In this document: positions 45,601 to 57,100 of the stretch, piece after piece
Position numbering within the stretch: position 1 is the first letter of the stretch
How the letters are laid out: each line of letters starts with the position of its first letter
Assembly: GCA_019188255.1 (NCBI GenBank)
Contig: JAETXT010000007.1
Location: forward strand, 1,116,001 to 1,180,000
Reading direction: 5' to 3'
Length of the DNA: 64,000 nt
Source of the DNA: Verticillium longisporum
Taxonomy: Eukaryota > Ascomycota > Sordariomycetes > Glomerellales > Plectosphaerellaceae
Position numbers and translations under genes: made by a program
The notes under the pieces: generated by a model
The model's database searches: none
Seen by the model: only the letters and a program-made list of their open reading frames with translations
What the model was told of the DNA's origin: nothing

Positions 45601-48542
45601 ATGTTCCCGTTTGACCAGTCGGCCCTACCGAGCCTCCCAAAGCGAAAGGCTCTCTTGGTGATTGATTTCCAAAGCGATTTTCTCGATGCTGAGGCCCCGC
45701 TGCGTGTCACGAGGCCCCATGGGTTCGTCGAAAAGACTGTACAGTTTGCCGACGCGTTTCGCCAGCTGGGCGACGTCATTTGGGTATGCTCCGAGTTTGA
45801 CAAGGTGCGGCCCATAGCCGGCGAGCAGATACTGGCGACCGACGAGACCCCGAAGCCGAGCGCTGTCACTGCTGCCGGAGCTGCCTCCGGTCGGCGGCGA
45901 GGCCCCAAAGTGGAACTCATCCCAGCTCCCGTCGCTGATACCGATCCCGAAGCCTTTCTCAGTGCCGGCGGCATTCCATGCGTTCGCTCGCCCTCCGGCT
46001 CACAAATCCCTGGCAACGTCAAGGACGCATCGCTGAAGCGCGACGTCACTTTCATCAAATCGCATTACTCGGCCTTCAAGTCGGGCCAGCTCATTCATCT
46101 GCTACGGGGCAAGTTCATCACGCACATTTTCATAGCTGGCTCCCTGATGAACATTGGCGTCTTTGCCACGGCCCTTGACGCAGCCATGTACGGTTACGAC
46201 ATAACCATCGTCGAGGACTGCTGCGGCTATCGTTCGCAAGTGAGGCAAGGGAACGCCATCCAGTCAGTCATTGATGTCACTGGATGCGAAGTCGACAGCA
46301 GCAGCACAGTCCTTGAACAGCTTCGGGCGAAGCCTCCGTCCGCAAAACCCGCTGTCGCATCACCAGCCACGTCTTCCTCATCTGCGACGACAGCCAACAA
46401 GAAGGTTGGTGGCCTAGCCGGCGCCAGGACCCCGCCCATTCCAGGTCGTGTGCGTGGCAAGGCGTCGACGTCTGACCTACATGAGAAGCTGGCTGCTCTC
46501 AAAATTGGCAGTACCCCCGGCGGTCGCATTGAACCCGACTCTGATCCTAATAGCCTGGCGCTGGAGGTCGATCCCGATGCCCAGCCGTCCTTACACGACC
46601 TCAACAGCCCGAGGCGCAAACCATCGTCAGCTGATGACCGTGACCCAATCCTAGAGCTGGAGGCGATCAGAAACAAGTACAGAACTTCCAAAGATACACG
46701 GACGGACACATCACAAGCCAGAAAGCTCAAGCAGCCCAGACTGGCAGACATGGCAGCTCAAAACAAGCCCGGGCCTGTCGTCCCGGCACGCGTAGGCAAG
46801 AATCTCGAGCCGAAGATCATCGAACCAGAAGTCACGGTGCCCGCCACCGCCCACTCGGACTCGGTCTCGAAGGATGACCATGATCCTGCCACTGCAGAGA
46901 CTTCACCAGAGACCTCTGAGCCGCTCTGCGAGGGTGATACTGTCATCATACACAATGTCCTCCCGCCCAACTTGCGCGAAGGCGTGTTTGAAAGATTGAA
47001 GGATGAGGTTGGTTGGCAGACCATGTCGCATCAAGGCGGCGAGGTTCCCCGCAAAGTAGCTGTCCAGGGACTCGTTGCCGAAGATGGTAGCATGCCTGTA
47101 TACCGACATCCCGCGGACGAGTCGCCCCCGCTCTTTCCTTTTACCAAGACTGTTGTTGAGATCAAAGCTGTGGTCGAGGAGAAGCTGGGTCACCCACTCA
47201 ACCACGTCTTAATCCAGTTCTACCGCGACGGAAACGACTACATTTCCGAGCACAGCGACAAGACGCTCGATATTGCCAAGGGTTCTTACATTGTTAATGT
47301 CAGTCTAGGCGCCGAGAGAACCATGATTTTCAGAACCAAGCGGGACGCGAAAGATCCCTCAAGAAAACGGATGACATCCCCGAGGGTGCGAAGCGCAAGA
47401 CAACGCGCAAGCAGCTGCCGCACAACTCCCTCTGCCGCATGGGCCTTGTGACAAACATGCGATGGCTCCACGCCATCCGCCAAGACAAGCGTGCCGAACG
47501 AGACAAGACAGCACCTGAGCTTGCCTTTGCCAGCGGCCGCATCTCTTTGACGTTCCGCCAGATCGGGACCTTCCTGGACCGCGATGGCACCCTGATCTGG
47601 GGCCAAGGCGCCACGGGCAAGACGCGCGCTGATGCCCACCCTGTCGTCAACGGGCAAGGACCCGAGGCCGTGGCCATGCTGCGTGCCTTTGGAACCGAGA
47701 ACCACGCGAGCGAGTTTGACTGGGATGCGCACTACGGGCAGGGCTTTGACGTGCTGCATATGAGCAGCGCGCCACGCTTGTTCTTTTCCGCCGATGCCGT
47801 TGTCAATATGCGCGTACAGCTCGCACTGGCCGAGTACGGCATTCTCTTCGCCAAGGGCCGCATGCCGCCATCCTTTGACTGGAAGGAGGGGAAGGCTGAG
47901 GCTGCTGCTCCCGCCGTCATCTCGTCGGCTCTCGAGAGTCTGTCCATCAAGTACGTGGACAATGATGCCGACCGGTCGACGGTGCAGGGAGACATGGCCA
48001 TTCTGCTTTACCTCGACGGCCTCCACGGGAAGCGCAGTGAGCCCAGCAAGGGCCAGGCTCGTATCTTGACGCGCTTCCAGCAGGGCCTCGCCCTCCTTGA
48101 TAAGTGGCGCGCTATCAGATCGCAGGAAACAGATGACGTGACTGTGAAGCAACCAGCCAAGCCGCTGAAACGGGAACTCATAGTCTGGAACGATTATGCC
48201 GCCGAGAATGAGAGCATCGCAGGCGAGGTCGTGTCCATTGCCGACTTTGCCGTCTGGCCGGTCCTGCACGATATTGTGCAGACGCTCGGCGAGGGGGTCC
48301 TCAACGGTACGAAGTCCTTGAAGAAGTATTATCAGGCGTTCTCAGAGAGGGAGGCTACGATGAAAGTATTGGCTGTTGACCCGCCGGTAGCGGCGGTGAC
48401 AGCGACACAGCCAGAGCCAGAGGATCAACCTGCAGCAGAGGCAAAGGCAGAAGGAGGGGCAAAACCTGCAGCAGAGGCAAAGGCAGAAGGAGGGGCAAAA
48501 CCAGCAGCAGAGGAAGATGCAGGGGTAAAAGCAGAGGAATAG
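45601..48542 (+). CDS. Isochorismatase-like / AlkB-like dioxygenase / GST-like fusion protein
   Basis: One exon with one frame break (near 47358-47362, one base short); about 980 aa. Residues 1-235 form an isochorismatase-like hydrolase: Asp22 in LLVIDFQSDF and Lys153 in TFIKSHYS match the catalytic pair, but the nucleophilic Cys position of nicotinamidases is Gly186 (NIGVFAT), as in EntB/PhzD-type enzymes. A disordered linker (about 240-440) leads to an AlkB-type Fe(II)/2-oxoglutarate oxygenase with iron ligands His551 and Asp553 (EHSDK) and His624 (RWLHAI); a later ISLTFR supplies a candidate 2OG-binding Arg. From about 690 a GST-like part follows (SAPRLFFSADAVVNMRV; QGDMAILLYLDGL; VSIADFAVWPVLHDI), then an Ala/Glu/Lys repeat tail. 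AlkB enzymes demethylate nucleic acids or proteins; the substrate here is unknown. The frame stays open past the TAG for 53 codons. Confidence 0.87.
48429..48513 (+). repeat. 36-nt in-frame tandem repeat in the fusion-gene tail
   Basis: Two full copies of a 36-nt unit (48429-48464 and 48465-48500) plus a partial third encode PAAEAKAEGGAK repeats at the C terminus of the fusion protein. Confidence 0.85.
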
Positions 48543-49185
48543 GTAAAGGCAGAGGGAAGGAAAAAGCAGAGGGAAGGAAAAAGCAGAGGGAAGGAAAAAG
48601 CAGAGGGAAACTCAGAGGCAGGGGCAAAAGGAGAAGACCGCGAAGGAAAGACTTTCACGGATGGTGGAGCGAAAAAGACGGATGATGCCTCGAAGGCGCA
48701 ATAGTTGACAATATAGCCCGTCATCTGGAGGTTCAAATTGAATTCAAGGATCGAACCAAAATTAGTTCCACCTGAGACGACCGAGCCGACGTGTGCAGGG
48801 CACGGCACCCGGGTGCGTCATGACCATCTAGTGTACTGAGTGGTGACATGGAGTTCCCCCTTTGATCCAGGCCTGTCCAAGCATGCTGTCGTGTCAAGAC
48901 ACCATCCGACTGCGCTGTGCGTAAAACCTGTTGAAGATTCGGTGGCCTATCTAGTGCGAGGTAGATACAGGTACATACGCAGCATAACGAGTTAAGACGC
49001 CAGCCCGCAACTCCATTTGCAAGAAAGAGAGAAATAAAAAACAAGTAATTTCTGGCATCATCGTGCACCAGTACCATGTAGACGTGATAGGAGGAAGTCG
49101 GTAAGCAGAAACGCAATGACTCAATCTTCAAGGTTGTAAGTACATTTCATTCGTCTTTCGATCACACAAGTCTCACCCCGCCGCT
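48543..49185. other. Convergent intergenic region, fusion gene / SHMT
   Basis: This holds the 17-nt repeat and an open extension of the fusion-gene frame ending at a second TAG (48702-48704), then the shared 3' flank with SHMT. No other gene was seen. Confidence 0.5.
48549..48610 (+). repeat. 17-nt tandem repeat just after the fusion-gene stop
   Basis: Three exact copies of gcagagggaaggaaaaa and a partial fourth start seven bases after the TAG. Because 3 x 17 = 51, the three copies together preserve the reading frame. An 18-nt version would encode a KAEGKE repeat, so either the unit really is 17 nt or each copy has lost a base. Confidence 0.85.
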
Positions 49186-51002
49186 CTATGCGCGCGAGGA
49201 CACCCAGGGAAAAGGGTAGGTTCCGACCCAGTCGGACACCTCGGACCGCAGCTGCACAATCTCGGGGTCCGAGTCGCCGTTGCCCAGGTGTGCCATGAAG
49301 ATGCGCTGCAGGCCAGGCTTCTTCTCGCCGCGCTCGGCGGCCGCCTTCTTGGCCGCCTTATCGATGCGCACAGCAATGGTGACGGCGCGGTCGATGATAT
49401 CAGCGACGCGGCCAAAGTCCTCCTCGCTGAAACCCCTCGTCGTCATGGCCGGGGTGCCGATACGCAGGCCGCCGGGTACAAGCGCCGAGCGGTCACCAGG
49501 CACGGTGTTCTTGTTGGACGCGACGTCGACGAGCTCCAGCACACGCTCGACGCGGCTGCCGTCAATGCCCTGGGGCTTGAGGTCGACCAGCACGAGATGG
49601 TTCTCCGTGCCGCCGCCAACGAGCTTGTAGCCGAGGCCACCCTTCTCCTTGGACTCTCCGAGGCGGTGGGCTAGGGCCTTTGCGTTGGAGAGGACCTGGG
49701 TCTGGTAGGCGCGGAACTCGGGGGTCTGGGCCTGCTTGAGCGCGACCGAAAGGGCCGTGATGGTATGGTTGTGGGGGCCGCCCTGGTGACCGGGGAAGAC
49801 GGAGGAATTGATGGGGTTCTCGAGGTTGTACAGCTCGTCCTCTTTAGTCTTGGCATTCTGCCTCCTCACGCCCTTGCGGAAGAAGATCATGGCGCCGCGG
49901 GGGCCCTCAAACTCTTGTGGCTAGTGGTTGTGACGATGTCGGCAAATGAGAATGGACTGGGCAGAACCTTGGCGGCAACAAGACCGGAGATATGAGCCAT
50001 GTCAGCGAGGAGGTAGGCGTCTACCTTGTCGCAGATCTCACGAATGCGCTTGTAGTCGATGAGGCTGCTGTAGGCACTAGCGCCAGCGACGATGATCTTG
50101 GGTCGGTAGATGATGGCCATCTCCTCGAGCTTGTCATAATCAATGATACCGGTGGTCTCGTTGAGACGGTATGGGACTGTCTCGAAATACTTGGAGATGG
50201 CTGAGATCTTCTTGGTGGGAGTCTGGTATCCGTGGGACAGGTGGCCGCCGTGAGGCAGGTCGAGGCCCATGAGGCGGTCATGGGTGTTCATGAGGGCGGA
50301 ATACACGTAGAGGTTGGCCGGCGCACCGGAGAGGGCTAAGAGAAGAAAGGGAGGTCAGTGAACCAGAGCCAAAGAAAAAATCGTCCCTTGGGTAGTCTTT
50401 CTCGTGTGTCTACATACCTTGAACGTTGACACCCCATTGGGAGGCGTCGAGATCGAAGGCCTCCAGCGCACGCTGCTGGCACAGCCGTTCCGACTGGTCG
50501 ATAAACTCATTGCCGCCGTAGTACCTTGCTCCGGGATAGCCCTCGGAGTACTTGTCTTCGCCGGGCGTTAGATGTATACTGTCCCGCGGTTACGGAGGTT
50601 GGTTCCTGGCTTACTCTGCATGACACTGCCCAGGGCGTCAAGGACAGCCTGAGATGTGAAGTTCTCGGAAGGAATGAGGTTGATGAAGTGCTTCTGCCTG
50701 TTCTTTTCCTTCTCGATAATGTCGAAGACGGCCGGGTCGGCTTGCTGCAGGTTGCTCGAGAGAAGCTGTGTACACCACCAATGCGTCAGTCCATGGCGGC
50801 GGTGGTCAATTGATGCAGCGAGACATCCTACCTGCTGCTGTCCCTCGACATTCAGGGAAGACAGCGGCCTGACAGCTCCACGCGACAGGAGGACAGGCGC
50901 CGATCGAGCATGTACGGTTGGCCTCTTGATTATGGCGGCGGCGGCGGGCGAGGCGCAACGGCGCAAGGCACGAGACGTGCTTCGGAGGGCGGAGGCAGAC
51001 AT
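49186..51002 (-). CDS. SHM1: Serine hydroxymethyltransferase, mitochondrial
   Basis: Four exons, complement of 49186-50335, 50418-50555, 50615-50765 and 50832-51002; 536 aa with the frame restored. This PLP enzyme converts serine plus tetrahydrofolate to glycine and 5,10-methylene-THF. An Arg/Ser/Ala-rich N terminus of about 57 residues ([14 protein letters not shown]) indicates mitochondrial import. Family blocks include [50 protein letters not shown], the PLP-lysine region [13 protein letters not shown] and [13 protein letters not shown]. The frame breaks right after the PLP lysine, where one G/C is missing from the run at 49899-49906. The active-site lysine itself is intact. Confidence 0.95.
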
Positions 51003-52594
51003 GGCGGCGGAGAGGTACGGCCCGGGGTCTTCAATCGTTTATCCTGGGACACCACTTGAGCCGAACAAATGCCTTGACAGGGAGGGGGGGGAACGGCTGG
51101 TTAAAGTAGTAATGGGTAGGAATGAGTCGACAACGGGCGGTGTCGGCGGGGATTGGAGTCGTGCGTCTAGCAACTTGCCACAAGAGGGAAGCTCCAAGAG
51201 GCACTGTGGTTTCCTTTCCGCTGGTAGAGCCGAATCCAAGCGGTCATCCGTCAATCACCCCGCCCGAGAGAGGGAAGGCGAGCTCCACATGCCTGAGAGC
51301 CGACAACGCTGTGCACGCGCCAGCCACTGCCTATCTACGGCGGGCCCCCCTTGCCTGTACCTTCCACTTCGTCCCCCAAGTCCTTCCCTGTGACGAAAGC
51401 GAAAGAGCGGAAGAGAGGGCTGGGGCAGGCTGGCACGGTGCCCGTTAGATAAGCAGAAAATCGGGGCCGGAGGCTGCCACTGGCTCACAGTGCTCTCTTC
51501 CCTGCGTCGTGGGCCTGTCAGTGTGCGTGCGTGCGTGGGTGAGAGAGAGAGCAGGAGCCGTCAATAAAATGGCCAGTCGCCCTCCTCGGCTCTGCCTGCT
51601 TTTTCTCTTCTTCTCTTCTTTACAACTAAATTGGAGATGATGAGACCGCTTTCAAAACTCGCATACTGCTCGTTCCGTCTCACGGCCGGGAGCATGCTGA
51701 CATGTCCCGGCACACCTCACCACCTTTGCAGGGACAATTCTGAAGCAATCTGATCCAATCCATGTTGTTCGTGCTTTCGTGGTCTCTTTTTGGCTACCTC
51801 CAACGCCCATTTACCCAACTCTTACCCAATCTTTGTCTCCCGAGCCTGGCCACCATTGCCCTCGCCCCCTCCCCTCCCTCCCATTTGTGCATCTGTTCCG
51901 CCGCGGCCCATGTCTGGCGCCGCTCCATTTTTGACTCGGTGCCCCGACTCGGTGCTCCTGAATCGGCTCGCTGCAATGAGAGAAATGGGATGCTGTTGCT
52001 GTTGCTGCTGTTGCTGCTGTTGCTGCTGTTGCTGCTGTTGCTGCTGTTGCTGCTGCTGCTACTGCTGCGACCTTGTGCGCAACTGATAAGCTATTTTTGC
52101 GCACCCTTGTGATGGCACAATTTCCAAAGTGATGTGACAATGTTCGGCATAGCTCGCATCGTGAATGAAGAAAATAGTTCTCAAGCCACAATCCGATTTC
52201 ACACCTGGTACCTGGCCCACGGTCAACGTACCCAAAGGTCGGGCCCTATCACCTGCGCCATGACACGATTTTGTAACACCGAGGCACACACATTATTGGA
52301 AACCATCACTCTTCCACTCCCTTTTGTTCGGTGTTCCTGATAACTGGTGCCTAGGGTATCGAGTTCGTGGAGCCTTGGCATTTTTACAGACATGCAAAAG
52401 AAGTGCAGACCGAGCCAAGTAAGAGTGTCATGTCTTTTCATTTGCATGTCGACGCATTCCATTTTTTCAATGCTACATGCCAAAGCCCTGCTCGTCACCG
52501 CGACGGCCAAGTAGGACGCAAAAAAGAATGACCCAACCCGATGACTCCGAATGTAGCCTCCTCAGGACCGTGATCGAGATGCAGTCGTCTTCAT
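51003..52594. other. SHMT upstream region with CTG/TTG repeat
   Basis: This 1.6 kb carries the SHMT promoter, GTGCGTGC/GAGA-type simple sequence (about 51515-51552) and the microsatellite at 51991-52068, followed by the eL19 3' flank. The poly-Leu and poly-Cys open frames over the repeat are artefacts. Confidence 0.5.
51991..52068. repeat. CTG/TTG trinucleotide repeat, 78 bp
   Basis: A regular (CTGCTGTTG)n array of about 25 triplets, ending CTGCTGCTACTGCTG. It is non-coding here, between SHMT and eL19. Confidence 0.9.
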
Positions 52595-53620
52595 TTATTT
52601 GGTCTCCTCCTCGTCGTCGCCCATGAGAGCGTTGCGCTTGGCAGTCTGCCTCTCCAACTTGCGCTCGCGGGCGGCCTTGGTCTTCGCGCGCTTGGCGTCC
52701 ATCTCCTCCTTGAGGGCGGTCTCGCGGGCCTTCTCGGCCTTGGCACGGTGGATCTGTGCGAGCCGTGTCAGTCATCCGCTGTCCCATCTCGGATCGGTTG
52801 CTCCACGAAATACGTACGTGCTCGACAAGGGCGCGCTTGTGCTTGAAGGTGTTACCCTTGCTCAGGTGGTAGAGCTCGTGGTACAGGTGCTTGTCAATCT
52901 TGCCGTTGTTGCGGTACTTGACCAGGAGACGGCGGAGGACGCGGAGGCGGCGCATCCAGAGGACCTGGCTATTTCGGGGGTCAGAACCGACGTCCCTCTC
53001 GCGGCGTCTGACGACTTGTTCAGGAAGAGCACGAACCTGGGCATACGGGCGTCGGCGGTACCCTTCCTCTTACCGAAGCCACGGTGACGACCGATGCGAC
53101 GGGCAAGGTTGAGCTCACGGGCGCGAGACCTGGGGTGCATGGTGACGGGCTTGCGGATGATGAGGCCATCGGAAACGAGCTTGCGGATGGACTGGCGGGA
53201 GTTGGCGTTGCTGATCTCGCTGACCTCGTTGGGGTCGAGCCAGATCTTGCGCTCACCGCAGCCGATGACCGACGCGGCCAGGCGCTTCTGGGTGCGGAGG
53301 TTGACCCTGTGTGCCACCGAACATTAGTATCAAGTCGTAATTATGAATTTTTGTTTCCCTCGTTTTTTCCATATTGAGTCGCGGCCGGTGGAGTGGTGTG
53401 CTGGGAGAATTGAACGTCGTCGATCTTGGTTGTGGGTGAGTAAAAATTGTCGTGGAAGTTGCTGGCTCCTTTCGTGTCGTCAAACTGGCCCCTCGCGGTG
53501 CCTTCTTGCACAGGGTCGAATCGTTGGCAGGTGTCGAAAATACATCTCGATCGAATCTCCCAGCATCGCACCCGTACCGCTGCTCAATCTCTCAATGAAT
53601 CTCTCGTAGCCAACTTACAT
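52595..53620 (-). CDS. RPL19: Large-subunit ribosomal protein eL19
   Basis: Four exons, complement of 52595-52753, 52818-52968, 53037-53306 and 53619-53620; 193 aa, frame intact. Structural protein of the 60S subunit. The first coding exon is only AT, so the start codon is completed by G from exon 2 (AT|G), giving [18 protein letters not shown]. Conserved blocks are [54 protein letters not shown], and [15 protein letters not shown]. Intron 1 is 312 nt, the longest in the window apart from SR intron 1; no C/D snoRNA was evident inside it. Confidence 0.96.
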
Positions 53621-54127
53621 CTTGAATGCTGTCCTGGCGGATGGTCGTGCCCGGGTTAGTTGGTCGTTGAGAAAAGCTGAAGAGGGGAACGGAGGCGGGT
53701 GTCGAGTTCAGTTCAGATTTTCGAGACGTGCTTGTGGGTTGGGTGGAGCCCAGCCCGGGCGTGGCGGACGATTCGTCCCACTAAGCGAGGGCTCCTGCCG
53801 GATGATTCATGATGATAGTCACGTGATGAAGCCCATCAATTCGATTTGAAGGTCGTGTACCTGTTTAATGCATACCGAAGTCATCATCCCGTATCGATGC
53901 AGTTACATCAAGTACCTGAGATGGTAGGTCCCTGTTGAGTCCATTCTGCCGTGGGCCCTTCTCGCCTTCACTGTACCCGCTCATTTATCAGCCAACAGAT
54001 CAGAGCAGCAAGTGACGCCAGAATCATTCACCAGGATACGATCACCTCCCCCGTCACGGATGCGTCCACGAGAAACAGCTGTTCCTTGTATTCTAATTTC
54101 TTTTTGTAATCAAATCGCAGGTGGCAC
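53621..54127. other. eL19 upstream region and GCN1 3' flank
   Basis: About 500 bp holding the eL19 promoter and leader on the minus strand and the GCN1 3' flank. No other feature was recognised. Confidence 0.5.
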
Positions 54128-57100
54128 CTATTTGCCGAAAATGTCCTCTCCCACATCTACCTTGCCCACGCTCCAAATCTCCTTTTCGTCTTCAACCTCA
54201 TCATTGGACAATCCCAGTCCGCCCTGGCCGCCCTCCGCCTCTCTTCTCTCACGCACCTGAGCTCCTAGCCGGAGAGCCACACGCTTGAAGTAGTCCTGCA
54301 TGCTCCTCTTTGCATTCGGCGCAAGACCAGCATTATCCACAAACTTGTCAAATACCTTGCTTTCCTCGTCCGCCACGTTGAACAGACTGACGAAAGCAGC
54401 TTCCGCCGCCAGCTTAACGGGGATCACAGGGTCCCTCACGCTCGCAAACACAGGCGTGGCGAGCAGAGGCGTGTGCGGGCGTACCATGTCCATGTCAACG
54501 CGGCTCAAGGTGCGTGCAACCACCAGAGCCAGACGGCGGGAGTCGGTTGGCTGGCCAGGCTGGATGATGCCTGCCAGTGTCTCAAATATCTTCTTGTTGG
54601 CTTCAAACGTCTTGGGCGATTCCGAAAGCAAGTACTTGCCCGTGGCAAGGATGAAGTTGTCGGCGATGAAAGGCTGCCGATATAATTAGTGGGGTGCAAA
54701 AAGGCATCGTGTGCTTGTTTTCACTTACAGTCTTATTTGTCATACCGTGGCAGAGAACCTCAGGGAGGTCGTCGGCCAGCGGCCCGCCGAGCAAGCTTTC
54801 TGGTGACTCCACCAGCACCGCGTTCAGTGCCAGAACGGAGGACTTGCTGATTTGGTTTGTGATGACACGGTTTCTCAGAAGACCATGCGCGGCATCCTCG
54901 GGAACGTTCTTAATCAGGGCTCCCAGAAGCTTGGCGCTCGTGATGGTCATTGCAGAGTCCTTTTCGTCGCCTTCCGTATCAACGAGGCCCAGCACCGCGG
55001 GACGCCACGTTCGGCCCATGCTCGCGCCGGCCATGCTGATAACCACGTAGAAAGCGCCCAGCATGACAGTCTTGACACCCGCATCAGATGTTTACGATCC
55101 GGTTACAAGCCCGGCGATGAGGGGATCGATGCGAGGAGTATACTTGATCAGAGTCCCCAGGGCCTTGGCAGCGCGGGCTCGCAAGAGTTCACTGGTCGTG
55201 TCTGCCAGCGACTTGGCGAAGGAGCGCTGAAGGTGAGGGAAGGAGGGCTTCAGCGCAATCGGCATCTTCTCCAACAGGTTGTTGAGAGTTAGGAGAATAG
55301 CAGCCTTGACTTCGGTGGACCTTTCAGACACCACACGAATGAGGGGTCCAGTAATCTGGGTGACGAACGGCTTGAGCGCCGTCTCACTGGCACGGTCTAC
55401 AATGTCGGAAATAGCTAGAGCAGCTTGTGTGCGTTGCTCTGCTGTGCCATTCATCAGACCCTGCAAGAATATAGGCAGAACAGCATTGATGCCCTTTGGT
55501 AGCTCGAAGCCCTTCAAGCTTGCGCCAGGGACACCAACATGCTGCAAGGCCTGGCGTGTTGAGAACACGAGCGCCTCCATTTCCTCCTTCTTGAGCTTTC
55601 GCGTGAACTCGTTGAGTGCAGCCCACGAAGCCTTAACAACATCGATATCTCCATCGTCAAACGAGACAAGCAACGACCTGATAATATCTTGGTTGTATCG
55701 TGAATAATCGACCTCGCCAGCAGCAAAGAATTTGGCGAGATGATTTGCCGTCGCCTGGCGTCGCCGATGGTCTTCGTGTTTGGTGAGTTGCAGAAGCACA
55801 TTCATCACCGTGTTCAATCCGTCATACTCGTCAATCGACAGAATGACAGTGTCGAAGGATGTCTCCAGATCAGCGCGTAGGTCATCCTCCTTGCAATTGA
55901 CAATGTTATCCATAAGAGAGTTGATGATATTGGGCAGGCGCCTGTTCATGGCGGCACCAGCAACTCGGGACAGCGAGGCGAGCGCCTTGGCATCGAAAGC
56001 AGTAATGGGCGGTGTGATGAGTGTGGGGATTAAGTTGGGTAAGATGATGTTGGATCGCGTCGTCTCTGTCAGAAGAGTCAAGAGAGCAGACAGAGCATTG
56101 TCGGCCTCGTCTTCTGAGCGCAGAAGGTTGAGGAGGTAAGGAAGAACTTGGTCCACGGCCTTCTTACCCAGGATCTGCTGTAGAGAGTCGAAGGCCTCGG
56201 CAGCGGCTTCTCTGACCTCGGGGTCAGAGTCAGTGAGTGCTGTTCGGACGACCGAGATGAGAGTCTTTTCATGATCCTCCAAAGCCTCCTCGGATGCAGA
56301 CGAGATGAGCTCCTTGAGAGCCAGACAGATGCCCTGCTTAGAGTCCGAGTCCGTCGAGGTCTGAAGTCCTTCTTCGAGAGTAGGCAGGAGCGTAGACAAC
56401 ACACCATCTCCGGCCTTGCGAATAAGCTCGCCAAGGGCGTTGCTTGCAATAACCTTGTGCTCCATGTTGGAGCTACCCAGGCGACGGATGATGAGTTGCG
56501 TGAGAGTCGGCACAAGTTCCTTGAGGGTGCGGGGGCTCGAGACAAGCGCCTTCCAGACACCAATGGCAGCAGAGCGAACGGCGTTGGCAGTATCGCAGCG
56601 GCAGACGTAGAGTGCAGAGAGAATCTTGTTGCGCTTCTCCTCGCCGAGCACTTCACGCAGAGAGGCGCCGGCTTCTCTGGCCATCTCCTCCTCCTCCTCG
56701 CCAGGTTCAGCGTTACCAGTGATGCCGGTGAGGTTGAATAGAAGGTCACCGACAAGTTCCACGGAGCTCAGACGGATACGGTAGCTGTCGTCAGCCAATC
56801 CGCGCTCGAGTTCAGGGAGCAAGAGGTCCACGGCCCTCATGGCAAAGTTCTTGACAAGCAAGCGGCCAGCGCGAAGCGCCGTCTCACGGATAGACTCAAC
56901 ATCATCGGCAAGACCAGCCAAGATGGGCGGGATGATACGCCCGAGATAGCTGGCGAAGCTGTTTCCGAAACATACGGGCAAGAAGATGAACAGAGACATG
57001 AAACCCTCACGAACGGCTGCCTTGGACGACTCCACGTTCTGGAGAATCGTGGGAAGCGTTTCCTCGAGCCTTGTCGTTCCAAGACCGGCAAGAACCTCGC

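Noticed and set aside
51762..52112. Poly-Leu and poly-Cys open frames
   Set aside because: They are the translated CTG/TTG microsatellite, not genes.
53307..53618. snoRNA in eL19 intron 1
   Set aside because: The intron is long, but I found no paired C and D boxes or rRNA-complementary guide.
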